From Psettodes erumei (Eukaryota > Chordata > Actinopteri > Pleuronectiformes > Psettodidae): DNA of 64,000 bases. This document shows positions 32,501-43,855 of this stretch, in pieces (the first letter of the stretch is position 1; every line of letters begins with the position of its first letter). The notes beneath the pieces are model-generated. The model saw only the letters and a program-made list of their open reading frames with translations. It had not been told where the DNA came from and ran no database searches. The position numbers and the translations under genes are program-made. The stretch is from assembly GCA_016785225.1 (NCBI GenBank), contig JAFBJZ010000343.1, positions 62,001-126,000 of the forward strand, given 5' to 3'.

Positions 32501-33655
32501 ATTTCTGTCGGAAATGGAGATATGGTTTCATTTCACTTCACCAGTCTGATTACATTACCAAATATGGTAAACCCATATCACTTTCTGTGGGATTTGAATG
32601 TGCTTCATATTCATATTGTTATAACCACAGTCAATTTATAACAATGCAGGATTTTGCCTTTGGGCCCTATTTGCCAGCCTCTATGGCAAACTGCTGTGTT
32701 GGAGACAGAATTATTTTAGTGGAACTCCTGTCCCCCTAAATCACAGCCAGTGAAAGATCCACTGGGGAGCCACTTTGTGCTGGATAACTCACAGGGCCCA
32801 TTGTCTTCCTTTTTAAACCAAATGACTTCATACAGAGTAATCCTTGATTAGGTCTGTGGCATTTTACCACACATTCTCCCTGCATTCAACTCGCCCTCCT
32901 GCCAGTTGCAAAGCAACACTTTAAATTTAAGTATTGATCTATGGCACTGTAGGGGGCTGCAGCATTCACCCATTATACAACATGCATATGTGCGTGTGTT
33001 TAGGTGCACATCACTGACTTAGAAACAAAAAGTGGTTACAATCTGATCACATCTGGAGCCCTGAATAATGATTGGGTGAATTATTTGAACTGTCTCCACA
33101 GATGCAGAGGTGGAGCACTGTAAGTTGACAGGACTGAAAGTTGGCCAAACTCAATGGCTTTTGAATGTGATAGTGAGACATCTGGGTGTGATTGTTTGCT
33201 AAGGGCTAAAGTGGGCATTTAGTGGGCAAGTGAGCATGTAGCATGAAACACATGTCAAAAGAAACAATGTCTCATCATACTAATTGAGCCATGTAATCTG
33301 AAGGCATTTTGAATCTCTTCTGGTCATGTGGCATCTCCTTGTGGTAATTTGGAGTCTTAGTTTGTGTCTCTTTATACTAATGAACATTTTGTGACTCTTT
33401 GTGTTCTTTACACATGCTTGTCATAGATTTATGCCTCTTTAGTTGTTTTGTATTTTTTGTGGATGCTTTACATCTCTAATTGATTGTTAGATGCTGATAA
33501 TTATGCAAATATTATTGAACCGTCACTCCTTACTCCAGCAGCTCATGATGTTCATGGCACAATAAACGTTGTTTATGTTGATCTCACAAGTTCAGACGTC
33601 ACCCAAAAGCCAGTTAATACATAAGATGCTGACAAGACAGCCGGTCCAAAAAATC

Positions 33656-33742
33656 CCAGGTACAGGCACTGCCATCTTGCACTGGTGATGTCATCTGGAG
33701 CCTGAGTCTGAGCAGTATTGGTCAAAGTGGAGCTGCAGTATT
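33656..33742 (+). repeat. Dispersed fish repeat, left part (interrupted by L1)
   Basis: It includes GATGTCATCTGGAGCCTGAG and a GGTCAAAGTGGAGCTGCAG block that I recognise as part of a widespread fish repeat of unassigned class. The right part resumes at 35867. The last 14 bp (ggagctgcagtatt) are repeated with two changes at 35867-35880, the L1 target-site duplication. Confidence 0.5.
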
Positions 33743-34093
33743 TTTTTTTGTTAATATTTTTATTAGGAGGTAAGGCACATTGGAACAGGAACTAATGTTA
33801 TAATTACATTGAGTATCACAACACATCCGCATCACAATTGAAAATATAAACATATCAATACAATGGAAATACTGTGCAGCATCATGAATAAAGGGCAAGA
33901 CATACAGTCTGCCTCCTGATGTTTTCTTATTTTATATTTGTGGCCCAATAGGAACATGATCGGACGACAAACAAACAATGTGCAAATCAAAAAAAAGAAT
34001 AAATAAATAACTAAGGATTCTTGAACACTTCCATAAGTGTTCTGGCTACAGGGTATATACAAGGGAAACCAAAAGATAGGAGAAGAGAAAAAT

Positions 34094-34094
34094 A

Positions 34095-34138
<44 letters not shown>
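34094..34138. repeat. (AAT)n microsatellite in the L1 3' region
   Basis: About 15 AAT units. The poly-Tyr run in the minus-strand frame is the translation of this repeat, not a protein feature. Confidence 0.96.
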
Positions 34139-34139
<1 letters not shown>

Positions 34140-34943
34140 GATAAAGATAAGAAGAAAAAGAGGGGATGGGGTCCATCAATCAGGAGACAGAGACTGAAGA
34201 GAGTAAAAAAAATTTAAGAAGGGAAGCCACTTGTTATAACATTTATCAGAGTTACCTTTCACTGAACATCTGCTCTTCTCCAGCTTTAGAAAACACATGG
34301 TATCATTGAGCCACTGAGTGCTGGAGGGGGCTTTAAATTCCAGTGAAAAAGATGGCATCTTGCCAATAACGAAGTAAAAGCTAAAACATCTAATTGGATA
34401 GAGGTAAACCGGTTCTGGGAGGGGGGGGGGACTTTTATGGTCATTGAAAGTATTTTTGACATGGTATCAAAATAATTCTGCCAGAAGCAAGAAAGTAATG
34501 AACAAGAGTAAAACATATGAGTTAAGTTGCAAGATGATGCATGGCATGGCATTTGTCGCAATTGTCAGTGACAGTCGAGTTTTGGAATAATGGACTTTAA
34601 ACAATACTTTAAACTGTATAAGTGTGAGACGAGCGCAATTTGAGCTAGTGTAAATTTTCTTAAGAGCAGTCATCATCCAGGTGTCAACCCAGTTCTTCTT
34701 CCCAAGCAGCCTTGACTTTAGTAACTGGTGAGCATTCAAAAGACAGGAATTCAGAATCAGAATCAGAATCAGAATTTTATTGCCAAGTAATTTGCATTAC
34801 AAGGAATTTGTCCTGATTTGATGGTGCTTACATATAAAAGGAGAGACAAACATAAATAATAATAATAAATAATAAATAGAATGTGCATAAACATGTGAAA
34901 TGTGCAAATAAACATAAACCTAGGCATAAAAAGAAAAAGCTGT

Positions 34944-34971
34944 ATACATATATATATATATATATATATAT
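34944..34971. repeat. (AT)n microsatellite in the nested LINE
   Basis: About 13 AT units in the 3' untranslated region of the nested LINE. Confidence 0.93.
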
Positions 34972-35096
34972 TTACACAGGTAGTGCAGGTAGTGGTGTGA
35001 AAGATAAAGTGTCCAGTGAAGGGGTGGGGGCGTTAATATAACGCATATTGACTTGGGGGGATGAACGTTAATATAACATATTGGACTAAGACAGAC

Positions 35097-35464
35097 TTAG
35101 GTTTTATTCCAGAGCCTGATGGCAGACGGGTAAAAACTGTCCTTGTGACAGGAGGTTTTGGTCCTGATGGACCGCAGCCTCCGTCCAGAGGGGAGAGGGG
35201 AGAGTAGGAAGTGTCTGGGGTGGGAGGGGTCAGCAGCTATTTTCCTTGCTCTCCTCAGGGTCCTGGAGGAGTAAAGTTGTAGGAGAGAAGGGAGGTTGCA
35301 GCCGATCACCCTTTCAGTGGATCGTATGATACGCAGCAGTCTGCACCTGTCCTTGGCAGAGGCAGCAGTGTACCAGACGGTGATGGACAAGGTGAGGATG
35401 GACTCAATGATGGCACTGTAGAAGTGGACCAGCTTTGTCTGTGGTAGTTTGAACTTCTTCAACT
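35097..35464 (-). pseudogene. LINE reverse transcriptase C-terminal fragment (about 122 codons, open)
   Basis: The frame carries FYSAIIESILTLSITVWY (about residues 17-34), the landmark RCRLLRIIRSTERVIGCNLP (about 43-62), and the terminal block PLPSGRRLRSIRTKTS with SFYPSAIRLWN before the stop. This is the conserved region after the polymerase core in CR1/L2/Rex-type LINEs. The apparent ATG straddles the junction with the target-site duplication, so it is not a real start. The reading frame is undamaged over its length, so the insertion is younger than the L1 host around it. The polymerase and endonuclease parts are missing. Confidence 0.88.
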
Positions 35465-35866
35465 GCATTCAACTGAATTTATTATATTTCAGAAGTGGGT
35501 CATAGGTCGTGGCTCAGAAGCTCCTCCCACTGCAGACTTGGTAGTAATGAGGGAAAAACTGGAAACAAAACATCAGCGCAGTGTCTATTTTGAAAATAAC
35601 CAAAGAGATAAGAAGGTGGGAGATGAAATTCTTCTGAGAGATCTGTAAAGCTGCAAAAAATACCATCCTTGTAAAGGTCTTTAAAACATCTCAGGCTCTT
35701 TTTATGCCATGGAAGACAGGTTAAATCTGTAAATGCAGGTTGAAATAAATGACTTCTCAATAAAGGAGCGAAGGTAGATGCTGGCTTAAATTTGAAATGC
35801 CTCCTAAATTGATATCAAATTTTAAGTGTGGAGCGAACCACTTGGTTATTTGTAAAGCCAGAGATG

Positions 35867-36040
35867 GGAGCCACAGTATTGAGGTCCAATTTATATACCT
35901 CCTCAACCAATCATGAATCCCATCCGCTAACATGGAGGGGGTGGGGTTTAGGAGCCACACTGCAGTCAGCCGGCAGGAGGCAATCAAGGTGTTTGAGCTT
36001 CACTTTTGGGGAGCTGCCATTTTGCCCATCTTTACTCACA
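35867..36040 (+). repeat. Dispersed fish repeat, right part
   Basis: It continues the repeat interrupted at 33742: CCAATCATGAATCCCATCCG, then CTAACATGGAGGGGGTGGGG, ACTGCAGTCAGCC and CTTTTGGGGAGCTGCCATTT. I recognise this order from a common fish dispersed repeat; the class is unassigned. It begins with the 14-bp duplication at 35867-35880. Confidence 0.5.
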
Positions 36041-37084
36041 CTCGGCAGTGCAGAGGCAGGAGGATCAATGAGATCGGTTTGACACAAATTTCAACAAAAA
36101 TGTAAATCTTCACGAGAGAAAAAGACCAGGATTACAATAGCAGTCACTTCAAGCTCCGTTAACCAGAAAATACTTGATATATATTTTGATGTGTGTAGTT
36201 CACAGGAACTGTTATTTGCCATCATGTTGTGTAAACTGGTGTCTGAATATCTTTCTTGAGTTGGTATAAAAACAGTTTCCAGATGTGTTTGCTCTTAACA
36301 TCCTCTTCTGAAAATGATGCTCTTGGATGATTTGATGAACTTGAAAACACCCTGATCACACATGAAATACTCGTGTGAATACACGGATTCTCCATGATCT
36401 ACACACATACACGCATGCACACACACACACACACACACACGCTCACTAACATATACACACAGTATGCATGCCCTAACAGCAGGATGGTTTTATGCTGCTT
36501 TAATCGTGTATCCATGGAGACCAATCTGTCCATTGGCCTCAGGATGAGAAAAGATCAGTCAGCATCTGTTTTGCTGTACTTCTGTCTGTCTGTTTGTCCA
36601 TCTATCCAGGCCGTCTGTCTGTAAGCCTGTTTGTGCATTTTGCAGTCTGTCAGAGGTTTTTTGCATCAACTGCCAACCAAATTTCAATATAACAGCCAAT
36701 GACATTTGTACATCAACAGCTGTCTGATGTGATACAATTGCAGGCCAGCTTTGACTAGACTCAGAGCAGGTGATGTACGTAACAGTAGACTGACTGTAGA
36801 ACATAAGCAGTGATAGCCACTGAGGCCGAACAATGTCACAGGGTTATGATGTCTATGACATGCAGTGCAGGCACAACACAGCAAAGTCAGTAAAGCGTTT
36901 AAAAATACAACAAGAATTCAAAAATGTTCTTCAAAAATGGGAGGAATACAATATGTTTCACTTCATAATCCAGGCACAAATTGTGTTAGCTGGCTAAAAT
37001 TATCCTGGTAATTCTCATTCATCATGCAGGATTGTTTGTTTAAGGTGTTCTGCAGAATTTTTTTGTAAACTGTTTCTGATACTT
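36041..37084. other. Non-coding stretch with a CA microsatellite
   Basis: No gene recognised. A CA run lies at 36418-36440 and a CTGTCTGT-rich patch at about 36580-36625. Confidence 0.5.
36418..36440. repeat. (CA)n microsatellite
   Basis: About 11 CA units. Confidence 0.95.
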
Positions 37085-37180
37085 TATTTTATTCTTGCTG
37101 CTGCCGGTCTCTCTGTGAGCCAGAGATTTTCATTACATAACTACAATGACAAATAAAAAGTTTCTATTTCTATTTATTTT
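37085..37180 (+). repeat. LINE/SINE-type 3' tail
   Basis: GCTGCCGGTCTCTC, then TACAATGACAAATAAAAAG and TTTCTATTTCTATTTAT pentamer-like repeats. This is the usual ending of a fish LINE or its SINE partner. No coding part is attached. Confidence 0.5.
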
Positions 37181-37569
37181 GGTGTTTCTCAATAGAATAC
37201 ACTTTGTACAGAATGCATTTACTTCCTTATGTAATTAAGATTATTTTTCAGTATTTTGGAGCCTCCAGAGTTGTACAGTTTACTTCTTCAATGTCTTCAC
37301 GGATGCATTACTGTGTTTCTTGTTACTACCAAATTGAAATGAGTTGAATATCATAAAACCATTCAACTGAATGGATACATTCAGTACACAAGCATGTGTG
37401 TGAAACAAACATTTTTAATGATCTTTTTCTAAACAGCACCAGTTCCTCGCAAGGGGGCTCGTAGCAGGAAAAGTGGAACAGAGTCTCTGTACAGTCAAAT
37501 AAAATACATGAACTCAAAGTGCAGCAAATATGTAACATGTAAAGTAATGGTAAATTAAATAAGGTAACA
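37181..37569. other. Non-coding stretch, nothing recognised
   Basis: AT-rich, no motif. Confidence 0.45.
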
Positions 37570-38290
37570 CAAAGAAAAGAAAAGTTCCATTAACATAACA
37601 AATTTATACTTAAAATGTAAAATATGTAACATATAAAAAAGGGAAAAGGAAGGAAATAAATAAATAAAATGAATAGATAAGGGGGGGGCAGTTCAGAGGT
37701 AAAGTTTGCAGCGAATAGAAGTAATCGATGAATGATTGGATGTATGAACAAATTCCGAGGAAGTACCTTTTACAGGGTGTCTTCAATTTGAGAAAGAATA
37801 TAACATCCCTAAGCCAGAGGGAAATGGGTGGAGGTTTGGGGCATTTCCATGAAAGTACGATACAACGTCTTGCTAAGATGTAAAGGCTAATACATCTGAC
37901 TGTATAGGGTTGATTTGAGTCGACAGAGAGCCCAAACATCACCAATAAGGGGCCCAAAAAGTAAGGGGGGAAGAGGGCAACCCTGTCTACTGCCACGACG
38001 TAAAACGTAAAATAATGAGAGTGAGTGTCATTTGTGCGGATGCTAGCTTGGGGGGAGGTGTAAAGAAGTCTATTCAAAAATATAAATCTGCCAAATCCAA
38101 ATTTATGAAGGGTAGCAAAGGAATAATTCCACTCGACACAATCGAATGCCGGCATCAATAGAAATTACAACCTCAGGGAGTGGAGAAGAATTTTTAGAAA
38201 AAAGTTACATTCAAAAGTGTACAAACACTGTAAAAGAGCTGGCATCCTTTGATAAAACCATTGTGCTCTATACAACATATTGCGGCATCG
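37570..38290 (-). mobile_element. L1-like LINE copy, truncated and internally deleted
   Basis: On the minus strand the copy begins with a GFIKG-type block (about 38260), then PEVVISIDA (about 38175) and VEWNYSFATLHKFGFG (about 38135-38090), the region around reverse transcriptase motif A. It continues through LLYTSPQASIRTNDTHSHYF (about 38065-38010). It then jumps, within about 150 bp, to the extreme C-terminal block ILARRCIVLSWKCPKPPPISLW (about 37880-37815), which in full elements lies well over a kilobase further on. The catalytic YxDD region is lost. A 182-codon frame (37610-38158) spans the deletion but is no functional enzyme. The 3' end is A-rich (37610-37670). Confidence 0.8.
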
Positions 38291-39128
38291 TCCAAGCAGG
38301 GGTCCAAACCCCCACAGAGGACCTATGAATTTCTGAATGAAGTTGCTGTATCTTGAACAAGTATGATGCTGCTGTTCATGTGTACAGTATATCCACAAAT
38401 TGCCACTTTTATGTGTTGTTTGAATAAATAAAGTACTACATGTTTGTTGGTCATATTTAGAGGTGTGGGTAGGTGTAGTTTGGAATTTTGGACAGACCCA
38501 AACTTGCTGCTTCTCCCAGCTCCTGGTCTTTACTGTAAGCAGGTTTAACTGCCTCCTGATGTTTACTCCATAAGTTAACCACGAACACTACCCAAGTCAA
38601 CCTTGCAAGCCCATGGCCAGACAGATACAACATGCAGATTCTAATGAATTTTTTTTGTGTTATTTACATAAATCTGTCCAGCTGGTTCTCCAATGTATAA
38701 CCACTTTTTCTCATCAAATTACTATAACCTGCACACATTCAATTCATCACACGATCACAGGTTTACACACAGGTCCAAGGAATGAAGGAGATGGAGAATG
38801 AAGGCAGAGGCTTGATGGATAAAGTTGCTAGAGTACCTCTAAGATCTTAATGAACATGTACAGGCTGTATGGGTGACTGTGCGCCACACTGGGCCCATTT
38901 GATGTTGATTCATGTCAGAGCAAAGGAGAAAAGAGCAGAGTGAAATATGGATAGGCAGACAGAGATGGGCCGAGAGAGGGACAAATGGAAAACAGACAGA
39001 CAAACTGATGGGCACAGAGTGAATCCCTCTCTCACCATCTTCATCAGTCTCTATTTGTCCATCCCTCCATCTGTCTGTCTATTTATATCACATCATGCCA
39101 TTAGTCTGCCTCTCCTATTGCTTGCTTC

Positions 39129-39129
<1 letters not shown>
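38291..39129. other. Non-coding stretch, nothing recognised
   Basis: It contains an AATAAATAAAG word at about 38422 that might end an old retroposon, but no other support. No gene recognised. Confidence 0.45.

Positions 39130-39164
<35 letters not shown>
39130..39164. repeat. (CA)n microsatellite
   Basis: About 17 CA units, followed by a diverged extension. Confidence 0.96.
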
Positions 39165-39169
<5 letters not shown>

Positions 39170-39989
39170 AAACATAAAAGCGACAAAATACATGTAAATA
39201 ACTAGAACTGGAAGATGTATGTTTTGTAACATATGGGATTCTTGTAATCCCATGGGATGAGCCTCAACCTACTGGTACACCGCAGAACAGATAAACAAGT
39301 AAATGTATTCCACTATTCCACCAAATCTAGTCATCTCACGTCAGGAGACAGCTCAACACCTGCTTGTGACAGATTTGTATGTACAGTTAAGAGATGCTTT
39401 ATACCACACTGTAAGGATTCGTCCATGTCCCTGCCCACATTGTCATTATCAGTGCACATTTTACTGTATTCCAAAGAAATCTAAACATATATTTTTATTT
39501 TCTTGCGGGTACAATATATATGAACATATAAAAAACAATATGTATTCACTTACCATGGGATTTTCCAGTGTGCAGTTTGCTGTCCTGGCAAGGATATCAC
39601 ATTTACTGAAATCAGTGTTCAGTGAAGGTCCAAATTCTTTGCAGTATGGTATAAAAAGCTGTGAGATACACATGAAATAATGTTTATACATTTTCCAACA
39701 GGTGGTCAAGCAAAGGAAGATGTCACTTTAAAGGACATTTTTATTTTATGGATAAAGATGAGCTGATGAATTGCAAAAAATACTTCACAATGAGGAAAAT
39801 AATCAAGGCTGGTTGCAACAATAAAAAAAACTAAATCTGAAACAATACAATTTTGGAAAAGTGGGGATGATGCCCCTCATCCCCAGTGGAAATCATGCCA
39901 CATAGTCATGAGTTGCAGCCTTACTTGATTTTCCTGTAAGACTAACATTTTTGCAGTTATTCCACACATTCTTCTACCTTAGCTGTGGT
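39165..39989. other. Non-coding stretch, nothing recognised
   Basis: Open frames at 39303-39709 on both strands overlap and have no motif. Confidence 0.45.
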
Positions 39990-40105
39990 CAGCACTGTCT
40001 CCTTGCAGCATACTGTTCTCAGTTTAGATGGGTTCTTTCTGTGTGGAGTTTGCATGTTTTCTTCCTGTACCTGTGAGGATTTTTTCCAGATACTTCTTCA
40101 GCTCA
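39990..40105 (+). repeat. Degenerate SINE-like dispersed repeat
   Basis: GCACTGTCTCCTTGCAGCA and TTTCTGTGTGGAGTTTGCATG with TTTTCTTCCTGTACCTGTG follow the order of a very common fish dispersed repeat. The copy is heavily mutated; a pol III B box is not clearly preserved. The 90 bp that follow may be another old repeat. Confidence 0.5.
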
Positions 40106-43100
40106 GACACATTATCAGGAATTCTCTGAGCTCACCACACAGCATTTCTGCTGGGTTAAGGTCTGGCATCTGTCTGGACCACCCCAGGAGGTGGATTTCC
40201 TGTGTTTGGAGTCGGTAGGTTTAATTCAATGTTTAGACTCCCCCCACAGTGTGCTGCCATGGACACTATTTTTCATGTAACCAAGGTCCATGATCTGCGT
40301 ATGGTAGTGTCACGATCAGGGATGTTAACCAGCAACAATGATTTCATTAAGCCTTTAGCTCTCACTCTGGGCCTCTTCTTCTGCCTCAATGAGAATCTTG
40401 CTTTGTGCCTTTGAAACCGTCATGGCCACATTGCCTTGCTCTTGGTTTTTTTGACTGGACTCCACATTTACCAACTCCTGACTCAAGCTGATTTTTGTTG
40501 AGAATTGACCATATTTTAAGACAACTTGAGAGAAATTGATGCATTAATGCGGATAAGTCCAAACTTCACTTACGTTTTCTCGCCCCTGTGTGTTTCTGGT
40601 GGCTAATGTAGCCTGGAGCCTGGAGGATTAGGGTTAACAGGATGCAGGGGTCTTGTAAATTCATTTCCTTTTAACATCATGACCCCAGATTTTTATTCTA
40701 ATTTATTTAATTTATTTTTCTTTTCATTTAGAACCTTGCGTCTTCAATCCCTACCCATGCTGATACAGGTGGCATCAACACCAGACGTCACACAACTTCC
40801 TCTGGAGGCACAAATGGCTTCATGTAACTTGTTTTTTCAGTAGATTTACTTTTCTTCCTGTTCATGCTAAGCTAGATTCCTTTTGGTGCACCAACCATTT
40901 AAAAACTAAAAAAATGTGTGAGCTGGAAGGGAATTTTGGTTTCTGTCGGGCTGCATAACAACATCAGGGAGTGTATCTTGAAACAGTTCATTCAGTGATC
41001 TGTGAGCGAGCACATTTACGATCTGCTCCCCAACTCTGCAACACACTGTTTGACAATCTGTAGTGGGGTGATAACAGGTGGAGCGGGCCGTCCTCTTCCT
41101 CCTGCTTGGGAGTACGATTGTATTATAATGTTCCTGCCGAGTTATCCGCCACGCCGCTGCTTTTCATTGCACCTAAACTACTGTCCTGTGTATTCAATGC
41201 AAGACTCTGATTGTAATGGCTGCCTCCCACTGTTTATTGGCACACTCTGTGGTGGCAGTGTGCAGATACACACACACACAGACACACTGCTATCTCTTTT
41301 CATTCAACTCACACACACACAAAGAGATACATTTGTGCAAATGCAGACACACAGTGCTGCAGACAGCAGCACTGCATTAGCAGAGGCAGTCAATTAGCAT
41401 ATAAATGTGAATCTGTGTGAGTGCGTGCTGTTGTGGTTGTGTGTGAGTAAACTTGTGCTGGCTTAATGCATGTGTCTGGCAGTTTGGGAGAGGATGGTGT
41501 TCTCTGTAAATGTTGTGCCAGTTGCAGATCGATTTATTAGATGTGTACCTGTCTGCCTCACTTTACCCTATCTCTGTGTCTCTGTTCTTGCCATTAATTA
41601 CGATGACAGAGGAGGATGACAGAATAATAATTCCTCTCCCCCAGAACTTGCAAAATCATTATCATTACAAACATCTCCAGAAGCTAAAAGAAAGCCAGTT
41701 TTCTCCTCTCGATATTCATAGTTAAATTGATGGTCTGGTCATTTAGCTCCCCCTGTTTCATGTTGGTTTACATGTTGACCGACAACAGTGAACAGTGAGT
41801 GTCTGCAGCTCAGCACAAGTTTTTTGACTGTTCTTCTTTTGCAGGATGAAATAATCCATTTAAGATGCAGCATTACTAAAGTTAAAATGTGTTGTGATAC
41901 ACAGTCAAAACACACAGATTGTGGTGCATAGTCCCTATCACTATGTGTATGTTCTGTCTTTGTGTAAACATTGTGTATATACAACAATACTTCACAATGA
42001 ACATACAGAGAAATGCTTAGTGTTTTTGTAATTTCATTGTTCATTGTTCAGATTCTTTTTTTTTATACAAAACATACTGACTGTATGTCAGGCATGTGCA
42101 CATTGAGGAGGTGTAGCACAGACAGATCTCAGATTTTTATCGGTAATGCTGCCAGGAGTTGTCTTGTTTTTAATGTAGAATATTCATTTTGTGATTTGGC
42201 TGTATTGACATATAATATTACACAATTGCAAAGTTAGTTGTGACTACAGGCTGACTTGTTAGCATTACTGTCACCCCCCCAAACAAAAAATAAATAACTA
42301 AATTATATATATAAATTATATATATATATATATATATATTATAAAATATAAATAAAAATAAAATAGAATAAATCTGTGAAACTGTCTCTGTAACTGGGCT
42401 GGCTTATGACATTGTTTTGAAATAGCTCTGTTTACCCCATACACCACACACATAAATTTAAAGATTCACACAATGTGTAGATCATTTTGACAAAGACTGA
42501 GTGGGGTGAGGTGAGGCCACAGAGATGCATGTAGAAACATGCACACAAACCCGCCCACGCAATTTAATGTGACATGGTGGACATCCAGAATGGAGTGTGT
42601 GTACAGTGGCTGTCACAGACACACCAGTGCACATGTCAAACACACACATACAAGTGATCCCCAGCACAGTCGACCAGAGTGACAAGATGAACCAAAGGTC
42701 AGGGCAGCCTTTGTGGAGATTCATCTGTCCATCTGTGTCAGTGAGAGTGGCCTCGAACATCCATCACAGGAACAGAGCTGGTGAGGGCTGGAAAAAATGT
42801 AGTACTATTTACTTATTCAGGCAGTCAAGTTTAAGGTGTTTTTTATCACTTCCTGTTAAAACTGTAAAAAAAACAATAAAGAAAACACTGTCGGTAACCC
42901 AAACTCTAACCCGCTCCCAAATGTGAAACATACCATTGCGACACATCATTAGAAAGTTAAGATTCTTGTGATTCAATCAATATAACCCACCACAGCGAGC
43001 AGCAGGTGCAATCAATGCCAAAGTCAAACAAATAATTGCAAAACTGAGGCAAAACACTGAGTAAGATTTACAAAGACTGTCATTCTTCTACTGTCCAGAC

Positions 43101-43769
43101 AACTTAATCCAGTAAAATCTTAGATGGTACATCCATATGTCATAAGCCATTTTCTGTTTTTCTGGCAGATATGTAAAACATTCCTCATTTTACCTGTATA
43201 ACTTTATTTTGAAAGAAAGTGGTAAATGTGTTTTTGGTAAAACCATATTGTGCATCTTGTTAAGAACAAAATAAATACATTGTTTTTTTCATTACTCATC
43301 CTGTACTTTATCATAAGAAAGCTTTTGCCAATTGGGAATATTCATCATTGCTTAGAAGTGATCAGTCATCAAGACCATGTATAACTCCTTTCCAAACTGC
43401 CACCATTGTGCAGAGTATACTGGACTTGCAAATTCATATCAACTTGTAATTGGCTAATCTTCTTGGTCATCATGCCTGTAAAGAGAGTCCTTTCACAAGC
43501 ATGTGGCATGAAATGATTTTTCTTGAATTAAAATCCAGTTATACTGATGGATACACTATTCACAAAAGCCCAGTACTCTTTTCTCTTTTTCTGCTTTGGG
43601 CTCAACCTCTTATAATGACAGGAAATCTTATTGATACAGAATATCAATAATGATATTATATTTTACACATATTTACACATATATTGTTCTTCCAACTCTT
43701 TAACAATGTGTTCTTGTTGTGTGTTTGTGTTGTGGGTCCTTTCTGGGGTTCAGTATGCTGAAGTCAGCT
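40106..43769. other. Non-coding stretch with an AT microsatellite
   Basis: About 3.7 kb without a recognisable gene. An AT run lies at 42303-42340. Open frames of 70-131 codons (for example 41002-41397, +) have no motif. Confidence 0.5.
42303..42340. repeat. (AT)n microsatellite
   Basis: Two AT runs separated by aaat. Confidence 0.92.
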
Positions 43770-43855
43770 GCACAAAGAAATGGTATCACAGGTTTGGTAA
43801 AAGAACATGAAGAACTTGACTGGCCAACACAGGGCCCAGATCTGAAGACAGACCT
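43770..43855 (+). pseudogene. Tc1-like transposase scrap
   Basis: AAGAACTTGACTGGCCAACA followed by CAGGGCCCAGATCTGAA translates to LDWPTQGPDLK, a mutated form of the WPxQSPDLNPIE motif near the last catalytic residue of Tc1/IS630 transposases. The upstream AAAGAAATGG...GGTTTGG also fits this repeat. No other part of the element was seen. Confidence 0.45.

Larger units (their letters stand above)
28752..33655. other. Non-coding stretch with simple repeats
   Basis: About 4.9 kb without a recognisable gene. It contains an ATT run, a GT/G run and a TATAA run (listed separately). Open frames such as 31079-31402 (+, 107 codons) have no family motif. Confidence 0.5.
34740..35464 (-). mobile_element. 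5'-truncated CR1/L2/Rex-type LINE inserted in the L1 copy
   Basis: The minus-strand ORF remnant at 35097-35464 is followed by a 3' untranslated region and a GATTCT hexamer tail (plus-strand gaatcagaatcagaatcag at 34751-34769). An 8-bp direct repeat, gcattcaa, occurs at 34732-34739 and 35465-35472, and the interrupted L1 frame continues directly across the join after one copy of it. This fits target-primed insertion of a truncated copy. A TATA dinucleotide run (34944-34971) lies in the 3' untranslated part. Confidence 0.8.
33743..35866 (-). mobile_element. L1-like LINE, 5'-truncated, with nested LINE insertion
   Basis: On the minus strand the element starts at ISGFTNNQ (about 35865) and runs through YQFRRHFKFKPAST (about 35815-35775), LFQPAFTDLT (about 35745) and SFTDLSEEFHLPPSYLFGYFQ (about 35655-35595), then breaks at the nested LINE. 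It resumes with a KVKAAWEEELG-like block (about 34715-34680), LTHMFYSCS (about 34525), FWQNYFDTMSKIL (about 34480-34445) and the C-terminal block LLARCHLFHW..LKPPPALS (about 34370-34325). It ends in an A-rich tail (run of T at 33741-33749). These blocks follow the C-terminal order of fish L1-type ORF2. Many stops and frame changes are present. The flanking 14-bp duplication matches at 12 positions. Confidence 0.82.

Noticed and set aside
33832..34179. Minus-strand frame with a long tyrosine run
   Set aside because: The run is the translation of the AAT microsatellite at 34094-34138 in the 3' region of the L1-like copy.
35757..35987. Minus-strand open frame with VWLLNPTPSMLADGIHDWLRR as a gene
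   Set aside because: It crosses the L1 boundary into the dispersed repeat, and the genuine L1 frame in this part is a different one, so it is a shadow frame.
36010..36017. ggagctgc at 36010-36017 as the partner of ggagctgc at 33729-33736, making the L1 insert end at 36009
   Set aside because: L1-like coding stops at about 35866 and a longer 14-bp match (12 identical) lies there; 35867-36040 reads as the resumed dispersed repeat.
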